Source: Planctomycetota bacterium (GTDB lineage: Bacteria; Planctomycetota; Phycisphaerae; Phycisphaerales; UBA1924). From it: a stretch of 64,000 bases of DNA. Below the pieces are notes generated by a model, which saw nothing but the letters and a program-made list of their open reading frames with translations, had not been told where the DNA came from and did not search any database. Location: positions 1 to 64,000 of the forward strand of contig JANRJM010000008.1 of NCBI GenBank assembly GCA_033763975.1, written 5' to 3'. This document shows positions 1 through 11,991 of this stretch, piece by piece (position 1 is the stretch's first letter; every line of letters begins with the position of its first letter). The position numbers and the translations under genes were made by a program.

Positions 1-2319
1 CCCGAAGAAAAGACGATGCCGGGCCTCACCGCCCAGCAGGCGCTCGAGAAGCTCACCTGGGAAGGGGCGGCGCGCCGCTATCCCGAAGGCGTGCCGGACA
101 AGGTGGTGGGCCTCCTCAAGCACGAGCTCGGCCTGATCGAGACTCTGCGCTACGCGCCCTATTTCCTGACGGTGAACGCCATCGTGGCCTTCGCACGATC
201 GAAGGACATTCTCTGTCAAGGCAGGGGCTCCGCCGCCAACTCGGCGGTCTGCTTCGTGCTCGGCATCACCAGCATCGATCCCGACCGCAACAATCTGCTG
301 TTCGAGCGCTTCGTCAGCCAGGAGCGCAAGGAGCCGCCCGACATCGATGTCGACTTCGAGCATGAGCGGCGCGAGATCGTCATGCAGTGGGTCTACGAGA
401 CCTATGGCCGCGATCACAGCGCGCTGTGCTCGACCGTGGTGCGTTATCACACCAAGGGTGCCGTCAGGGACATCGGCAAGGCGCTCGGCCTGCCCGAAGA
501 CGTCACCAAGCTGCTCTCCTCGCAGGTCTGGGGTCACGGCGAGGGCATAGATGAGACCCGCGCCCGCGAGCTCAATCTCAACCTCGCCGACCGGCGGCTC
601 ACACTCACCCTCGAGCTGGCGCGGCAACTAGAAGGCACGCCGCGGCACCTGTCGCAGCATCCGGGCGGATTCGTCCTGACCCATGACCGCCTCGACGAGC
701 TGGTGCCGATCGAGCCTGCGCGCATGGTCGACCGCCAGGTCATCGAATGGGACAAGGACGATATCGACATCCTCAAATTCATGAAGGTCGACGTCCTCGC
801 CCTCGGAATGCTCACCTGCATGAAGCGCAGCTTCGACCTCCTGGCCGAGCACAAGGGCGTCACCCTCGACCTCGCCACCAGCCCGGCCGAGGATCCCGCG
901 ACCTACGCGATGATCCGCAAGGCGGACACGATCGGCGTCTTCCAGATCGAGAGCCGGGCGCAGATGTCGATGCTGCCGCGCCTGAAGCCCCGAACCTTCT
1001 ACGACCTGGTGATCGAGGTGGCGATCGTTCGACCGGGGCCGATCCAGGGCGGGATGGTGCACCCGTACCTGCGCCGGCGGGAAGGGCTGGAGACGGCGCA
1101 CTACCCGGGGCCGGAGATCGAGGAGGTGCTGGGACGGACGCTGGGCGTGCCGCTGTTCCAGGAGCAGGCGATGCAACTGGCGATCGTGGCGGCGAAGTTC
1201 ACGCCCGACCAGGCCGACGGGCTGCGCCGGGCGATGGCGGCGTGGAAGCGTCGGGGCGGGGCGATCTACCGGTACGGGGTGCAGTTGATCGACGGGATGC
1301 TGTCGAACGGGTACACGCGCGAGTTCGCGGAGCGGTGCTTCGAGCAGATCAAGGGGTTCAGCGAGTATGGGTTCCCGGAGTCACACGCGGCGAGCTTCGC
1401 GATTCTGGTGTACGTGTCGTCGTGGCTCAAGTGCCACCATCCCGGGGCGTTCGGGGCGGCGCTGCTGAACAGCCAGCCGATGGGGTTCTACCAGCCGGCG
1501 CAGATCGTCCGCGACCTGCGCGAGCACGGGGTCGAGGTGCGCGAGGTGGACGTGAACCGCAGCGCGTGGGACTGCACGCTGGAGGACGAGGGGCGGGCGG
1601 TGCGGCTGGGGATGCGTCTGGTGCGGGGCCTGGCGCGCCGGGAGGCGGAGAAGATCGCGCAGGCCGCGCGGGCGCGGGGCCCGTTCGGATCGGTCGAGTC
1701 GCTGTGGCGGGCGTCGGGCGTGCGGGTCGGGTCGCTGCGGAGCCTGGCGCGGGCGGACGCGTTTACGTCGATGGGGCTGGACGGGCGGCGGGCGCTGTGG
1801 CAGGTGAAGCCGCTGCGGGACGAGTCGCTCCCGCTGTTCGCGCACCTGGACGCGACGGACGACGCGGGGCTGGAGCACCTGCCGGCGATCGGCGCCAGCG
1901 TGCGCGTGCTGCACGACTACACGGCGACGGGGCTGTCGCTCAAGGCGCACCCGGTGTCGTTCGTGCGCGGGCACCTCGACGCGTGCGGGGCGATCGGAGC
2001 GGGTGATCTGCGGAGCGAGCGCCTGTGCCCGGCGAAGCGGGTGGTGCTGGTCGGGGGCGTGGTGATCTGCCGCCAGCGTCCGAGCACGGCGTCGGGCGTG
2101 ACGTTCATGACGCTCGAGGACGAGACGGGCGTGGCGAACCTCATCTTCTGGCGCGACACGTTCGAGCGGTACAGGCGGGTAGCGCGTCACAGCACGATGC
2201 TGCTCGTGCGCGGGACGGTGGAGCGTCAGGGCGAGGTCGTGCACGTGCACGTGCGCCACGCCGAGTCGCTGGACGAGCACCTGGAAGAACTGCCGTCGCT
2301 GTCGCGCGACTTCCACTGA
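1..2319 (+). CDS. dnaE2: Error-prone DNA polymerase DnaE2, 5'-truncated by the window
   Basis: C-terminal 772 residues of a C-family DNA polymerase of the DnaE2 type, the translesion polymerase that normally works with ImuA/ImuB in SOS mutagenesis. The frame is open at base 1, so the N-terminal PHP domain and start lie outside (family members are about 1,050-1,100 aa). Visible parts are the palm motif PPDIDVDFEHERRE (about residues 111-124, with the catalytic aspartates), the conserved FMKVDVLALGMLT and RPGPIQGGMVHPYLRRR blocks, the finger region QIKGFSEYGFPESHAASFA, and a C-terminal OB-fold segment (about 680-725, TFMTLEDETGVANLIFW). Before about position 1000 glycine codons are nearly all GGC; after it GGG dominates. 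The N-terminal part reads like alphaproteobacterial DnaE2. No imuA/imuB is visible here; they would be expected upstream. Confidence 0.93.
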   Translation, partial: PEEKTMPGLTAQQALEKLTWEGAARRYPEGVPDKVVGLLKHELGLIETLRYAPYFLTVNAIVAFARSKDILCQGRGSAANSAVCFVLGITSIDPDRNNLLFERFVSQERKEPPDIDVDFEHERREIVMQWVYETYGRDHSALCSTVVRYHTKGAVRDIGKALGLPEDVTKLLSSQVWGHGEGIDETRARELNLNLADRRLTLTLELARQLEGTPRHLSQHPGGFVLTHDRLDELVPIEPARMVDRQVIEWDKDDIDILKFMKVDVLALGMLTCMKRSFDLLAEHKGVTLDLATSPAEDPATYAMIRKADTIGVFQIESRAQMSMLPRLKPRTFYDLVIEVAIVRPGPIQGGMVHPYLRRREGLETAHYPGPEIEEVLGRTLGVPLFQEQAMQLAIVAAKFTPDQADGLRRAMAAWKRRGGAIYRYGVQLIDGMLSNGYTREFAERCFEQIKGFSEYGFPESHAASFAILVYVSSWLKCHHPGAFGAALLNSQPMGFYQPAQIVRDLREHGVEVREVDVNRSAWDCTLEDEGRAVRLGMRLVRGLARREAEKIAQAARARGPFGSVESLWRASGVRVGSLRSLARADAFTSMGLDGRRALWQVKPLRDESLPLFAHLDATDDAGLEHLPAIGASVRVLHDYTATGLSLKAHPVSFVRGHLDACGAIGAGDLRSERLCPAKRVVLVGGVVICRQRPSTASGVTFMTLEDETGVANLIFWRDTFERYRRVARHSTMLLVRGTVERQGEVVHVHVRHAESLDEHLEELPSLSRDFH

Positions 2320-2347
2320 CGGTCGCCCGCCGGGGTGGGCGCGATTG

Positions 2348-3085
2348 TCAGTGCGCGGGCGTCCGGACGCGCACGAGCAACTGGCCGAACTTCACGGGAT
2401 CGCCGGGGCGGACGCTGACCTCGGCGATCACGCCGCCCTCGAGCGCGCGGACGGTGCCGACGGTCGGGCGGTCCGACGTCGCCATGAGGTGCGAGACTTC
2501 GAGCTCGACGAGGGGGTCGCGCGCCTTGACGGCGTCGCCGGGCTTGACGAGCACCGCGGTGACCACCCCCGGCACCGGCGAGACGCACTCGCCCGCGCCC
2601 GCGACGGTGAGCCCGTGCCACGGCGGGCGTGCGGGCTCGGCGGGCGGGGCGGGTTCGGCGGGCGCCGGGCGGGGCGAGGTGTGGACCGGCGCGTGGGCAG
2701 GCGCGTGGTTGGCGCGCAGGTGCGAGGCGTCGACGCGAGCGCCCTCGACGCGACTGGCGGCGGAGGCGAACACGCCGGCGTCCCGCACCTCGACCTCGAC
2801 GTCGTACGACTTGCCATCGACCGTGACGCGGAGTTTCATGAATCGGACCTCGGCGGGTTGCACGACGGCCTGCGGCGCGCGGTCGGCGCCCAGCGGGTCG
2901 TGGTTGGTGAACTCGTACTCGGAACGACGCGGCGCGTGGCGCGCCATCGCGACGGCACGCGGAACATCCGCGGGCCGCCCACCCATCAGCGCGACGATCG
3001 CGCCCGCGATGACGGCGGCGTGCGCACCGTGCGAGGCCGGGCCGTCGACGGGCGCGAGAGGCGGGGTTGGCGGGGTCTCGGGCAT
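2348..3085 (-). CDS. Biotin-carrier-like subunit (OadG/BCCP type) without the acceptor lysine
   Basis: 245-aa protein at the 3' end of the methylmalonyl-CoA operon, 39 nt after the carboxyltransferase gene. The N-terminus (AAVIAGAIVALMGG) resembles the small-subunit segment found before biotin-carrier domains of decarboxylase and acyl-CoA carboxylase systems. Then come a beta-rich segment (RVTVDGKSYDVEVEV), an Ala/Pro-rich linker of about 45 residues, and a C-terminal biotinyl/lipoyl-like barrel (SPVPGVVTAVLVKPGDAVK ... GGVIAEVSVRPGDPVKFGQ). The hairpin that should carry EAMKM reads LEVSHLMATSDRP and is longer than usual, so there is no lysine to biotinylate. Gene order makes it the expected carrier partner of the downstream-encoded carboxyltransferase, but as written it cannot carry biotin at the usual site. 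It may be a structural or pseudo-carrier subunit. Confidence 0.72.
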   Translation of the reverse strand: MPETPPTPPLAPVDGPASHGAHAAVIAGAIVALMGGRPADVPRAVAMARHAPRRSEYEFTNHDPLGADRAPQAVVQPAEVRFMKLRVTVDGKSYDVEVEVRDAGVFASAASRVEGARVDASHLRANHAPAHAPVHTSPRPAPAEPAPPAEPARPPWHGLTVAGAGECVSPVPGVVTAVLVKPGDAVKARDPLVELEVSHLMATSDRPTVGTVRALEGGVIAEVSVRPGDPVKFGQLLVRVRTPAH

Positions 3086-3124
3086 GACGGGGAAGGACCG
3101 GGCAACGCGGGGGACAGTGGACGA

Positions 3125-4714
3125 TCAGAGCGGGATGAGGCCGTGCTTCTTGTCGGGACGCAGTTCGTGCTTGCGCTCGTACACGGCGAGCGCGTGCGCG
3201 ATGAAGCGCCGGGTGTCGGCCGGCTCGATGACATCGTCGACCATGCAGCGTCCGGCCGCGACGAGCGGGTTGGAGAAGGTCGAGCGGTACAGGTCGACGA
3301 GTTCGGCGCGCTTGGCGTTCTTGTCGGCGGCGGCGGCGATCTCGGCGCGGAAGATGACCTCGGCGGCGCCCTCGGCGCCCATGACCGCGATCTCGGCGGT
3401 CGGCCAGGCGGCGACGGCGTCGGCCCCGAGCTCCTTGCTGGCCATGGCGACGTACGCGCCGCCGAAGGCCCGGCGGACGACGACGGTGATCTTGGGGACG
3501 GTGGCCGCGGAGTACGAGAACAGCAGCTTCGCGCCGTGCCGGATGATCCCGCCGTACTCCTGCTGCACGCCCGGGAAGTAGCCCGGGGTGTCCACGAGCG
3601 TGACGATGGGGATGTTGAAGGCGTTGCAGAACCGCACGAAGCGGGACGCCTTGTCGGACGAATCGATGTCGAGCGCACCGGCCTTGACCGAGGGGTTGCT
3701 CGCGACGATGCCGACCACGCGCCCCGTGACGCGCCCGAGCCCGACGATGATGCTGCCGGCGAAGCCCGACTGCACCTCGAGGAAGTCGTCGGCGTCGACC
3801 AATCGCCGGATGATCGCGTGCATGTCGTACGTGCGCCGGGCGTCCTCGGGCAGGATGGTGTTGAGCGTCTCGTCGCGCCCGGGCGGGTCGGCGAAGGGCA
3901 CGCGGGGCGGGGCCTCGCGATTGCTGGCGGGGAGGAACGAGAGCAGCCGGCGGCAGATCGCGGCGGCGTGCCGGTCGTCGTCGGCGATGAAGTGGATGTT
4001 GCCCGAGTAGTGCATGTGCGCCTCGGCGCCGCCGAGTTCCTCGGCGCTGATCTGCTCGTGCGTCACCTGCTTGATGACCTGCGGGCCCGTGATGAACATC
4101 TGGGCGCGCCGGGTCTGGATCACGAAGTCGGTCATCGCGGGGCTGTACGCGGCGCCGCCCGCGCACGGGCCGCAGGTCAGCGAGATCTGCGGGACGACGC
4201 CCGAGAGCAGGGTGTTGTAGTAGAACACGCGTCCGTAGGCGGCGAGCGAGTCGATGCCCTCCTGGATGCGGGCGCCGCCGGAGTCGTTGATGAAGACGAA
4301 GGGAGAACTGGTCTTGAGGCTGGCGTCCATCGCCTCGACGATCTTGTCGCCGTGCACCTCGCCGAGCGCGCCGCCCCCGACGGTGAAGTCCTGGCTGGCG
4401 ACGTGGACGACGCGTCCGTCGACGCTGCCCGCGCCGGTGATGACGCCGTCGGACGGGAGGTCCTTGGACGCCATGCCGAAGTGCGTGCAGCGGTGGCGCG
4501 CCAGCGCATAGCGCTCGACGAAGGTGCCGGCGTCGAGCAGCTCGTGGATGCGCTCGCGCGCGGTGAGGTTGCCCGCGGCGTGGTGCTTGGCGATGCGGTC
4601 GGCGCCGCCCCCCAGCGCGACGTGCGCGTGCGCGGCGTGGAGCGCGTCGATGCGCTCGGCCATCGTGCGGGGCGTCGCGGGCGCGGCGGGATGAGGGAGT
4701 GTCGATTCGGTCAT
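3125..4714 (-). CDS. pccB: Acyl-CoA carboxyltransferase (propionyl-CoA carboxylase beta / methylmalonyl-CoA decarboxylase alpha)
   Basis: 529-aa biotin-dependent carboxyltransferase of the PccB/MmdA family, with both crotonase-type halves. The N half has GGGALGEVHGDKIVEAMD and FINDSGGARIQEGIDSLA; the C half has TLVDTPGYFPGVQQEYGGI and RRAFGGAYVAMASKELGAD. It would move CO2 between biotin and propionyl-CoA/methylmalonyl-CoA. The ATG at 4714 overlaps the stop of the epimerase gene (TCAT, 4711-4714) and has an AGGAG about 8 nt upstream, so it is preferred over the longer frame. The mutase-epimerase neighbours fit propionyl-CoA to succinyl-CoA conversion. No biotin carboxylase and no membrane decarboxylase beta subunit is present in the window, so carboxylase and decarboxylase roles cannot be separated from sequence alone. 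Confidence 0.92.
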   Translation of the reverse strand: MTESTLPHPAAPATPRTMAERIDALHAAHAHVALGGGADRIAKHHAAGNLTARERIHELLDAGTFVERYALARHRCTHFGMASKDLPSDGVITGAGSVDGRVVHVASQDFTVGGGALGEVHGDKIVEAMDASLKTSSPFVFINDSGGARIQEGIDSLAAYGRVFYYNTLLSGVVPQISLTCGPCAGGAAYSPAMTDFVIQTRRAQMFITGPQVIKQVTHEQISAEELGGAEAHMHYSGNIHFIADDDRHAAAICRRLLSFLPASNREAPPRVPFADPPGRDETLNTILPEDARRTYDMHAIIRRLVDADDFLEVQSGFAGSIIVGLGRVTGRVVGIVASNPSVKAGALDIDSSDKASRFVRFCNAFNIPIVTLVDTPGYFPGVQQEYGGIIRHGAKLLFSYSAATVPKITVVVRRAFGGAYVAMASKELGADAVAAWPTAEIAVMGAEGAAEVIFRAEIAAAADKNAKRAELVDLYRSTFSNPLVAAGRCMVDDVIEPADTRRFIAHALAVYERKHELRPDKKHGLIPL

Positions 4715-5148
4715 GCATGGGCTCCTGGTTCTGCGTGCTCGCACAACTCCGTCAGCACGCCCAGCGACGCCTTGGGGTGCACGAACGCCACCCGCGCGCC
4801 GCGGGCGCCGACGCGGGGGTGGTCGTCGATCAGTCGTACGCCCGCGGCCTTGAGCTCGGCGAGTCGCGCGGGCAGGTCGGCGACGGTGTACGCGACGTGG
4901 TGCAGCCCCTCGCCCCGCTTCTCGAGGAACGCCGCGATCGGCGATTCGGGCGAGGTGGGCTCGAGCAGCTCGAGGCGCACGGCGTGCGGGCCGTCGCCCA
5001 CGGCGTAGAAGGCGACGCGGACGTGCTGCTCGCCGACCTCCTCGACGCCCTCGAACCGGGCGCCGAGCACGCCCTCGTAGAACGCGCGCTGGGCGTCGAG
5101 CGACCGGACGGCGATGCCGATGTGGTTGACGGCGGCGGCGGGCGTCAT
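4711..5148 (-). CDS. mce: Methylmalonyl-CoA epimerase
   Basis: 145-aa glyoxalase/VOC-fold protein. The [23 protein letters not shown] start and the later [17 protein letters not shown] repeat give the two beta-alpha-beta-beta-beta modules and their metal-binding histidines and glutamates (NHIGIA; ELLEP; LHHVAY). It epimerises (2S)- to (2R)-methylmalonyl-CoA, linking the carboxyltransferase product to the mutase. The ATG at 5148 overlaps the meaB stop by 4 nt, and its own stop overlaps the pccB ATG by 4 nt, so translational coupling in the operon is likely. Its length is normal for the family. Confidence 0.93.
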   Translation of the reverse strand: MTPAAAVNHIGIAVRSLDAQRAFYEGVLGARFEGVEEVGEQHVRVAFYAVGDGPHAVRLELLEPTSPESPIAAFLEKRGEGLHHVAYTVADLPARLAELKAAGVRLIDDHPRVGARGARVAFVHPKASLGVLTELCEHAEPGAHA

Positions 5149-6214
5149 GCGCGGACCTCGTGGTGCGTGGACGCGGGGGCAGGGGAGAGGGCCGGCCGCC
5201 GCGCGTCGGGTGTCGGGGCGGGGCGGGACGCGTCGGACAGGAACGCCTCGATCACCCGGGCCGCCCCGGCGCCGGGAGACTCGGATCCGTCGCGCACGCG
5301 GGGCTCGACGAGCCGGAGCGCGGCGGCGGCGGCGGGAGAATCGTGCACGAGCGCTCGGACGCGGTCGTCGATGACGGCGCGCAGCCAGCGGAGGCGCTGC
5401 TCGCGCCGGCGTCTGTCGAGTTCGCCCCCCGCGCGCCGGGCGTCGACGCAGTCGAGGATCGCCCGCCACACATCGGCGACGCCCTCGCCGGTGCGGGCGC
5501 TGCACGTGAGCACGGCGGCGCGACGCACGCCGTCCGGGTGCAGCACGCTCATGGCGGCGGCGAGATCGCCCGCGGCGCGGGCGGCCTCGCGCGCGAGGTC
5601 GCCGTCGGCCTTGTTGACGGCGATCACGTCCACCGCCTCCAGCAGCCCGCGCTTGATGCCCTGCAGCTCGTCGCCCGAGCCCGGCACCGACAGCGTCAGC
5701 ACGCAGTCCGTCATGTCGGCCACGAGCGACTCGGACTGCCCCACGCCGACCGTTTCGATGAGCACGACATCGAACCCCGCGGCCTCGCACAGCAGCGAGG
5801 CCTCGCGCGTGCGCCGGGCCACGCCCCCCAGCGCGCCCGCGCTCGGCGACGGGCGGATGAACGCACGCTCGTGCGCCGAGAGGCGCGCCATGCGCGTGCG
5901 GTCGCCCAGGATCGAACCCCCGGTGACGACGCTGGAAGGATCGATCGCCAGCACCGCGACGCGGCGGCCTTCGTCGCAGAGCATCAGCCCGAGTCGTTCG
6001 ATGAACGTCGACTTGCCCGCCCCGGGCACGCCCGTGACGCCCACCCGCACCGCGCGACCGGTGTGCGGCAGCAGCGCGTCGAGCAGCGCGTCGGCGTCGC
6101 GGGCGTGGCGCGGATGGCCCGACTCGACCAGCGAGATCGCGCGGGCGAGCGCGCCGCGATCGCCCGCCAGGACGGCGGCGGCGAGCAGTTCGGCGGGCGC
6201 GCGGGGCAGAGTGC

Positions 6215-6218
<4 letters not shown>
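5145..6218 (-). CDS. meaB: Methylmalonyl-CoA mutase-associated GTPase MeaB
   Basis: 357-aa G3E-family GTPase of the MeaB/ArgK type, a chaperone that guards adenosylcobalamin loading and reactivation of methylmalonyl-CoA mutase. Walker A is GVPGAGKS (about residues 59-66), followed by DPSS, the base-recognition motif NKADGD and the family-typical ETVGVGQSE segment; the region after the G domain is the dimerisation arm. The GTG start at 6218 overlaps the mutB stop as GTGA. It sits directly after mutB, as in many bacteria with the two-subunit mutase. Nothing is missing. Confidence 0.95.
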
Positions 6219-8421
<2,203 letters not shown>

Positions 8422-8425
<4 letters not shown>

Positions 8426-10530
8426 GCGTACACCCCTTCCTCGGCCAGCAGCGACGTGAGCACCTCGACCACGTCGCACTTCACGAAGATGAACCGGTCG
8501 ATGCCCGCGTCGCGGTACGCCGCCTCGTGCCCGCCCGGGTTGCCCGCGAGCACGATCCGCCGGGCGCCCGCCCCGCGCAGCACGGGCGCGAATCGCGGGA
8601 TGGCGTTCTGGTAGGCGTCGTCGGGCCCGCACAGCACCGCGATGTGCGCGCCGCTCTCGACGAACTCGACGCCCGCGGCGTCGGGCGAAACGTCGGGCAC
8701 GCTCTCGCGCACGTCGAACCCGCCCGCCTGGAACAGGTGTCGCGCGTACGTCAGTCGCGCCAAATGACGCGGCGCAGTACCCACCGCGACCAGGAACACG
8801 CGCGGACGCCCGCCGCACTGCTGCGCGTAGCGGTCGCACGCGTCGCGCAGGCGCTCGAAGGCCTCGGCGAACGGGTGCACGTGCACGGGCGTGTGGATCG
8901 CCGCCGGCTTGTCGTCCGCGGGGCGGAGCAGGTCGGCGATCTCGCGGACGGACGCGTTGGCGCGGGCGGCCTGGAGAGCGTCGGCGCAGCGGTCGGACCG
9001 ATCGCCCGACGCGGGCGTGCGCGGGGCGGGCGCGCGCCCCGCGAGCCGCGCCCGGGCGGCGCCCACGATGGCATCACGATCGGACGGCGTGACGGCCGGG
9101 CGTGTCTCGTTCGCCAGCGGGAACTCGCTGACCCCCACCACCACGTCCTTGCGTGTGGCGAGGTTGTGGATGCGGGGCAGCATCGCGCCGTCGATCTGGC
9201 GGGCGACCCAGCCGTCGGCGAGCGCCCGCGCCATCCCGCCCCGCGACTCGATCTCCTGGAGCAGCGCCCAGGCCTTGGCGGCGACCTGGTCGGTCAGATG
9301 CTCGATGTACCACGAGCCGCCGGGAACATCGCACACGCGGTGCAGGTGGCACTCGTCGAGCAGAACGTGGTGCGTGTTGCGCGCCACGCGCCGGGCGAGG
9401 GGCGAGGGATCGCCGATCGCGGCGTCGAAGGGCGTGACGCCGATCGCGTCGGCGCCGGCGAGCCCGGCCGCGACCGCGCACGTGGTCGTGCGCAGGATGT
9501 TCACCCAGGGGTCGCGGGTGGTGAGGACGCGCTTGCTGGGGCGGACGTACATGGTCATGGCGCGGGCCGGGTCAGACCCGCCGCAGGCTTCGACGACGCG
9601 GGCCCAGAGCCGCCGGGCCGCTCGGAGCTTGGCGATCGCGAGGAACAGCCCGCACCCGGTGGCGAAGGAGAACAGCACCTGCCCGGCGGCCTGATCGACG
9701 GTGAGGCCGGCGCGGGTCATCGCCCGCAGGTATTCCAGCGCGGTGCCCATCGAGAACGCGAGGTCCTGCGTGGCGGTCGCCCCGGCGTGGTGGTACGGCG
9801 CGGTGCCGACACGGACGGCGCGGACCAGCGGGAGGCGCTGCACGCTCCAGCGGGCCAGTTCGCCGAGGCGCGACATCCCTTCGTCCAGCGAATAGGGCAG
9901 GTGCCCGTCGCGCGCCAGCACCGCGAGCGGGTCGGCCTGGAGACACCCTCGGGCGACCTCGAACGACACGCCCCGCCGCTCCCACAGGGCCGCGAGCATC
10001 GCGGACGCGGGCGTGAACGCGGCGCCGGCCTCGAGCGAGACGGTGATCATCTCGAGGTGCACGCCCTGCAGCACGCGGTCGAGGTCGTCGACGGTGTACG
10101 CGGCGATGCCGTCGCGGGCGGCGAGGTTTCGCCCGACCGGGTCCGCGGGATCGAGCTGGGCGCGCGCGCACGCGTCGAGGCGCAGCACGAGCGAGGTCGC
10201 GCCGCCCTCGAGTTCGTCCAGGCATGCGCGGTTCGCCGCGAGCGGGTCGGCGTCGGCGACTTCCTGGCGGATGTCCCACCCGTGTCGCGACACGCCGAGC
10301 AGGCGAGCGCCGCGCGTCATGGGCATCAGCCCGCTGTGCCCGGAAGGATCGCCGCCCGGGACGGCGTCGTCGCGCGTGTACAGCGGCTTGATGTCGATGC
10401 CCTCGTACGTGTGCGTGACGAGGCGGCGTTCGAACGGGGCGCCCTGCAGGTCGATCTCCACGAGCGCCCGCCACGACGCCTCGCTGACGCGCGGGAACTG
10501 CTGGGCGGTATCGAGCGTCTTCGGCAGCAT
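8422..10530 (-). CDS. mutA: Methylmalonyl-CoA mutase small (non-catalytic) subunit
   Basis: 702-aa partner of MutB with the same two-domain plan. The start [20 protein letters not shown] is typical of MutA, and the barrel keeps [19 protein letters not shown] and [14 protein letters not shown], but the C-terminal domain has no DxHxxG cobalamin motif. That is normal for this subunit and not damage. The ATG at 10530 has GGAGG about 9 nt upstream and is the first gene of the operon. The 162 nt to the divergent CoA-transferase gene must hold the promoter, although no clear -35/-10 pair was seen there. Confidence 0.93.
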
Positions 10531-10692
10531 CGCGGCATGCCTCCGGGAAGTGGTCGCCTGTCCGACGCGAGCGTAGTCCGACGCTTCGCCGGATCGCTTG
10601 GAATTGAAGGCGCTCCGGCGCGTGAGTAGTGTCCGAGGCCCGCGGACCAGCGTCGATCGTTCAGAGTGTGTGAAGCGGGCCGGGGAGGCGCC

Positions 10693-11973
10693 ATGGGACG
10701 TGTCGATACGGCGGCGGAGGCGGTCGCGCATATTCGCAGCGGCATGAACGTGTTCGTGCACGGGAGCGCGGCGACACCGGTCTCGCTGCTCGACGCGCTC
10801 GCCGCGCGTCCCGATGTGCGCGACATCACGCTCTTTCACCTGCACACCGAGGGCACGGCGTCGTTCCTCTCCCCCGAAGTCGGGGATCGAATCCGCTCAT
10901 GCTCGTTCTTTACGGGTGCGGCGGCGCGCCCGGCGGTGCAGGAAGGCCGCGCGGACTTCATCCCGGTGTTTCTCTCGGACATCCCGGGGTTGTTCACGAG
11001 CGGGCGCATCCGGCTGGACGCGGCGCTGCTGCAACTCTCGCCCGCGGATCGGCACGGGATGCACACGCTGGGGACATCGTGCGACGCGGCGCGGGCCGCG
11101 GCCGACAGCGCGGGGCTGGTGATCGCCGAGGTGAACGCGCAGATGCCCCGAACGAACGGGAACACGGTGGTCCCGGGCAAGCGCTTGCACGCGTGGGTGG
11201 AGACCGACCGACCCCTGCCGGCGCACGCGCCGGCGCCGATCGGCCCGGTAGAAGCGCGGATCGGGGAGATCATCGCGGACCTGGTCGAGGACGGCGCGAC
11301 GCTGCAGATGGGGATCGGGGCGATCCCCGACGCGGTGCTTGCGCGCCTGGGCAACAAGCACGAACTGGGCGTGCACACGGAGATGTTCTCCGACGGGCTG
11401 ATCCCGCTCATCGAGGGCGGGGTGGTGACGAACCGGCGCAAGGACGTGCACCCCGGGCGGACGGTCACGAGCTTCTGCAGCGGGTCGACGCGCCTCTTCG
11501 ACTTCGTGCACCAGAACTCGCTCGTGGAGTTTCACGGGTGCGACCGCACGAACGACACGGCGCTGATCCGGCGCAACCCGCGGGTGACGGCCATCAACAG
11601 CGCGCTGCAGATCGACCTCACGGGGCAGGTGTGCGCGGACTCGATCGGGCACAAGATCTACTCGGGGATCGGCGGGCAGCTTGATTTCATCCGGGGGGCG
11701 GCGCTCTCGGAAGGGGGCAAGCCCATCATCGCGCTGCCCTCGACCGCCGCGGGCGGGACGATCTCGCGGATCGCATCGGAACTGACCCTCGGCGCGGGCG
11801 TCGTCACGACGCGCGGGCACGTGCACTGGATCGTGACCGAGCACGGGGCGGTCAACCTGTACGGGCTGAGCCTGCGTCGCCGCGGCGAGGCGCTGATCTC
11901 GATCGCGCACCCGGACTTCCGGGGTGAACTGACGAAGCGTTTGGCGGCGACGCGCCACTACGCGTGCTCGTGA
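10693..11973 (+). CDS. Acetyl-CoA hydrolase / 4-hydroxybutyrate-type CoA-transferase family protein
   Basis: 426-aa class I CoA-transferase of the Cat1/AbfT family. Conserved blocks include GMNVFVHGSAATP near the N-terminus, LQMGIGAIPDAVLARLG, LGVHTEMFSDGLIPLIEGG (which should contain the catalytic glutamate) and the C-terminal GIGGQLDFIRGA and ALPSTAAGGTISRI motifs. It would exchange CoA between short-chain acyl-CoAs and carboxylates. ATG 10693 follows GGGGAGG by about 5 nt; a GTG at 10666 is in frame but poorer. Divergence from the mut operon suggests use of succinyl-CoA or propionyl-CoA, for example as a succinate:propionate CoA-transferase, but the substrate is inference. Confidence 0.88.
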   Translation: MGRVDTAAEAVAHIRSGMNVFVHGSAATPVSLLDALAARPDVRDITLFHLHTEGTASFLSPEVGDRIRSCSFFTGAAARPAVQEGRADFIPVFLSDIPGLFTSGRIRLDAALLQLSPADRHGMHTLGTSCDAARAAADSAGLVIAEVNAQMPRTNGNTVVPGKRLHAWVETDRPLPAHAPAPIGPVEARIGEIIADLVEDGATLQMGIGAIPDAVLARLGNKHELGVHTEMFSDGLIPLIEGGVVTNRRKDVHPGRTVTSFCSGSTRLFDFVHQNSLVEFHGCDRTNDTALIRRNPRVTAINSALQIDLTGQVCADSIGHKIYSGIGGQLDFIRGAALSEGGKPIIALPSTAAGGTISRIASELTLGAGVVTTRGHVHWIVTEHGAVNLYGLSLRRRGEALISIAHPDFRGELTKRLAATRHYACS

Positions 11974-11991
11974 GCGCGGCGGCGCGGCCTG

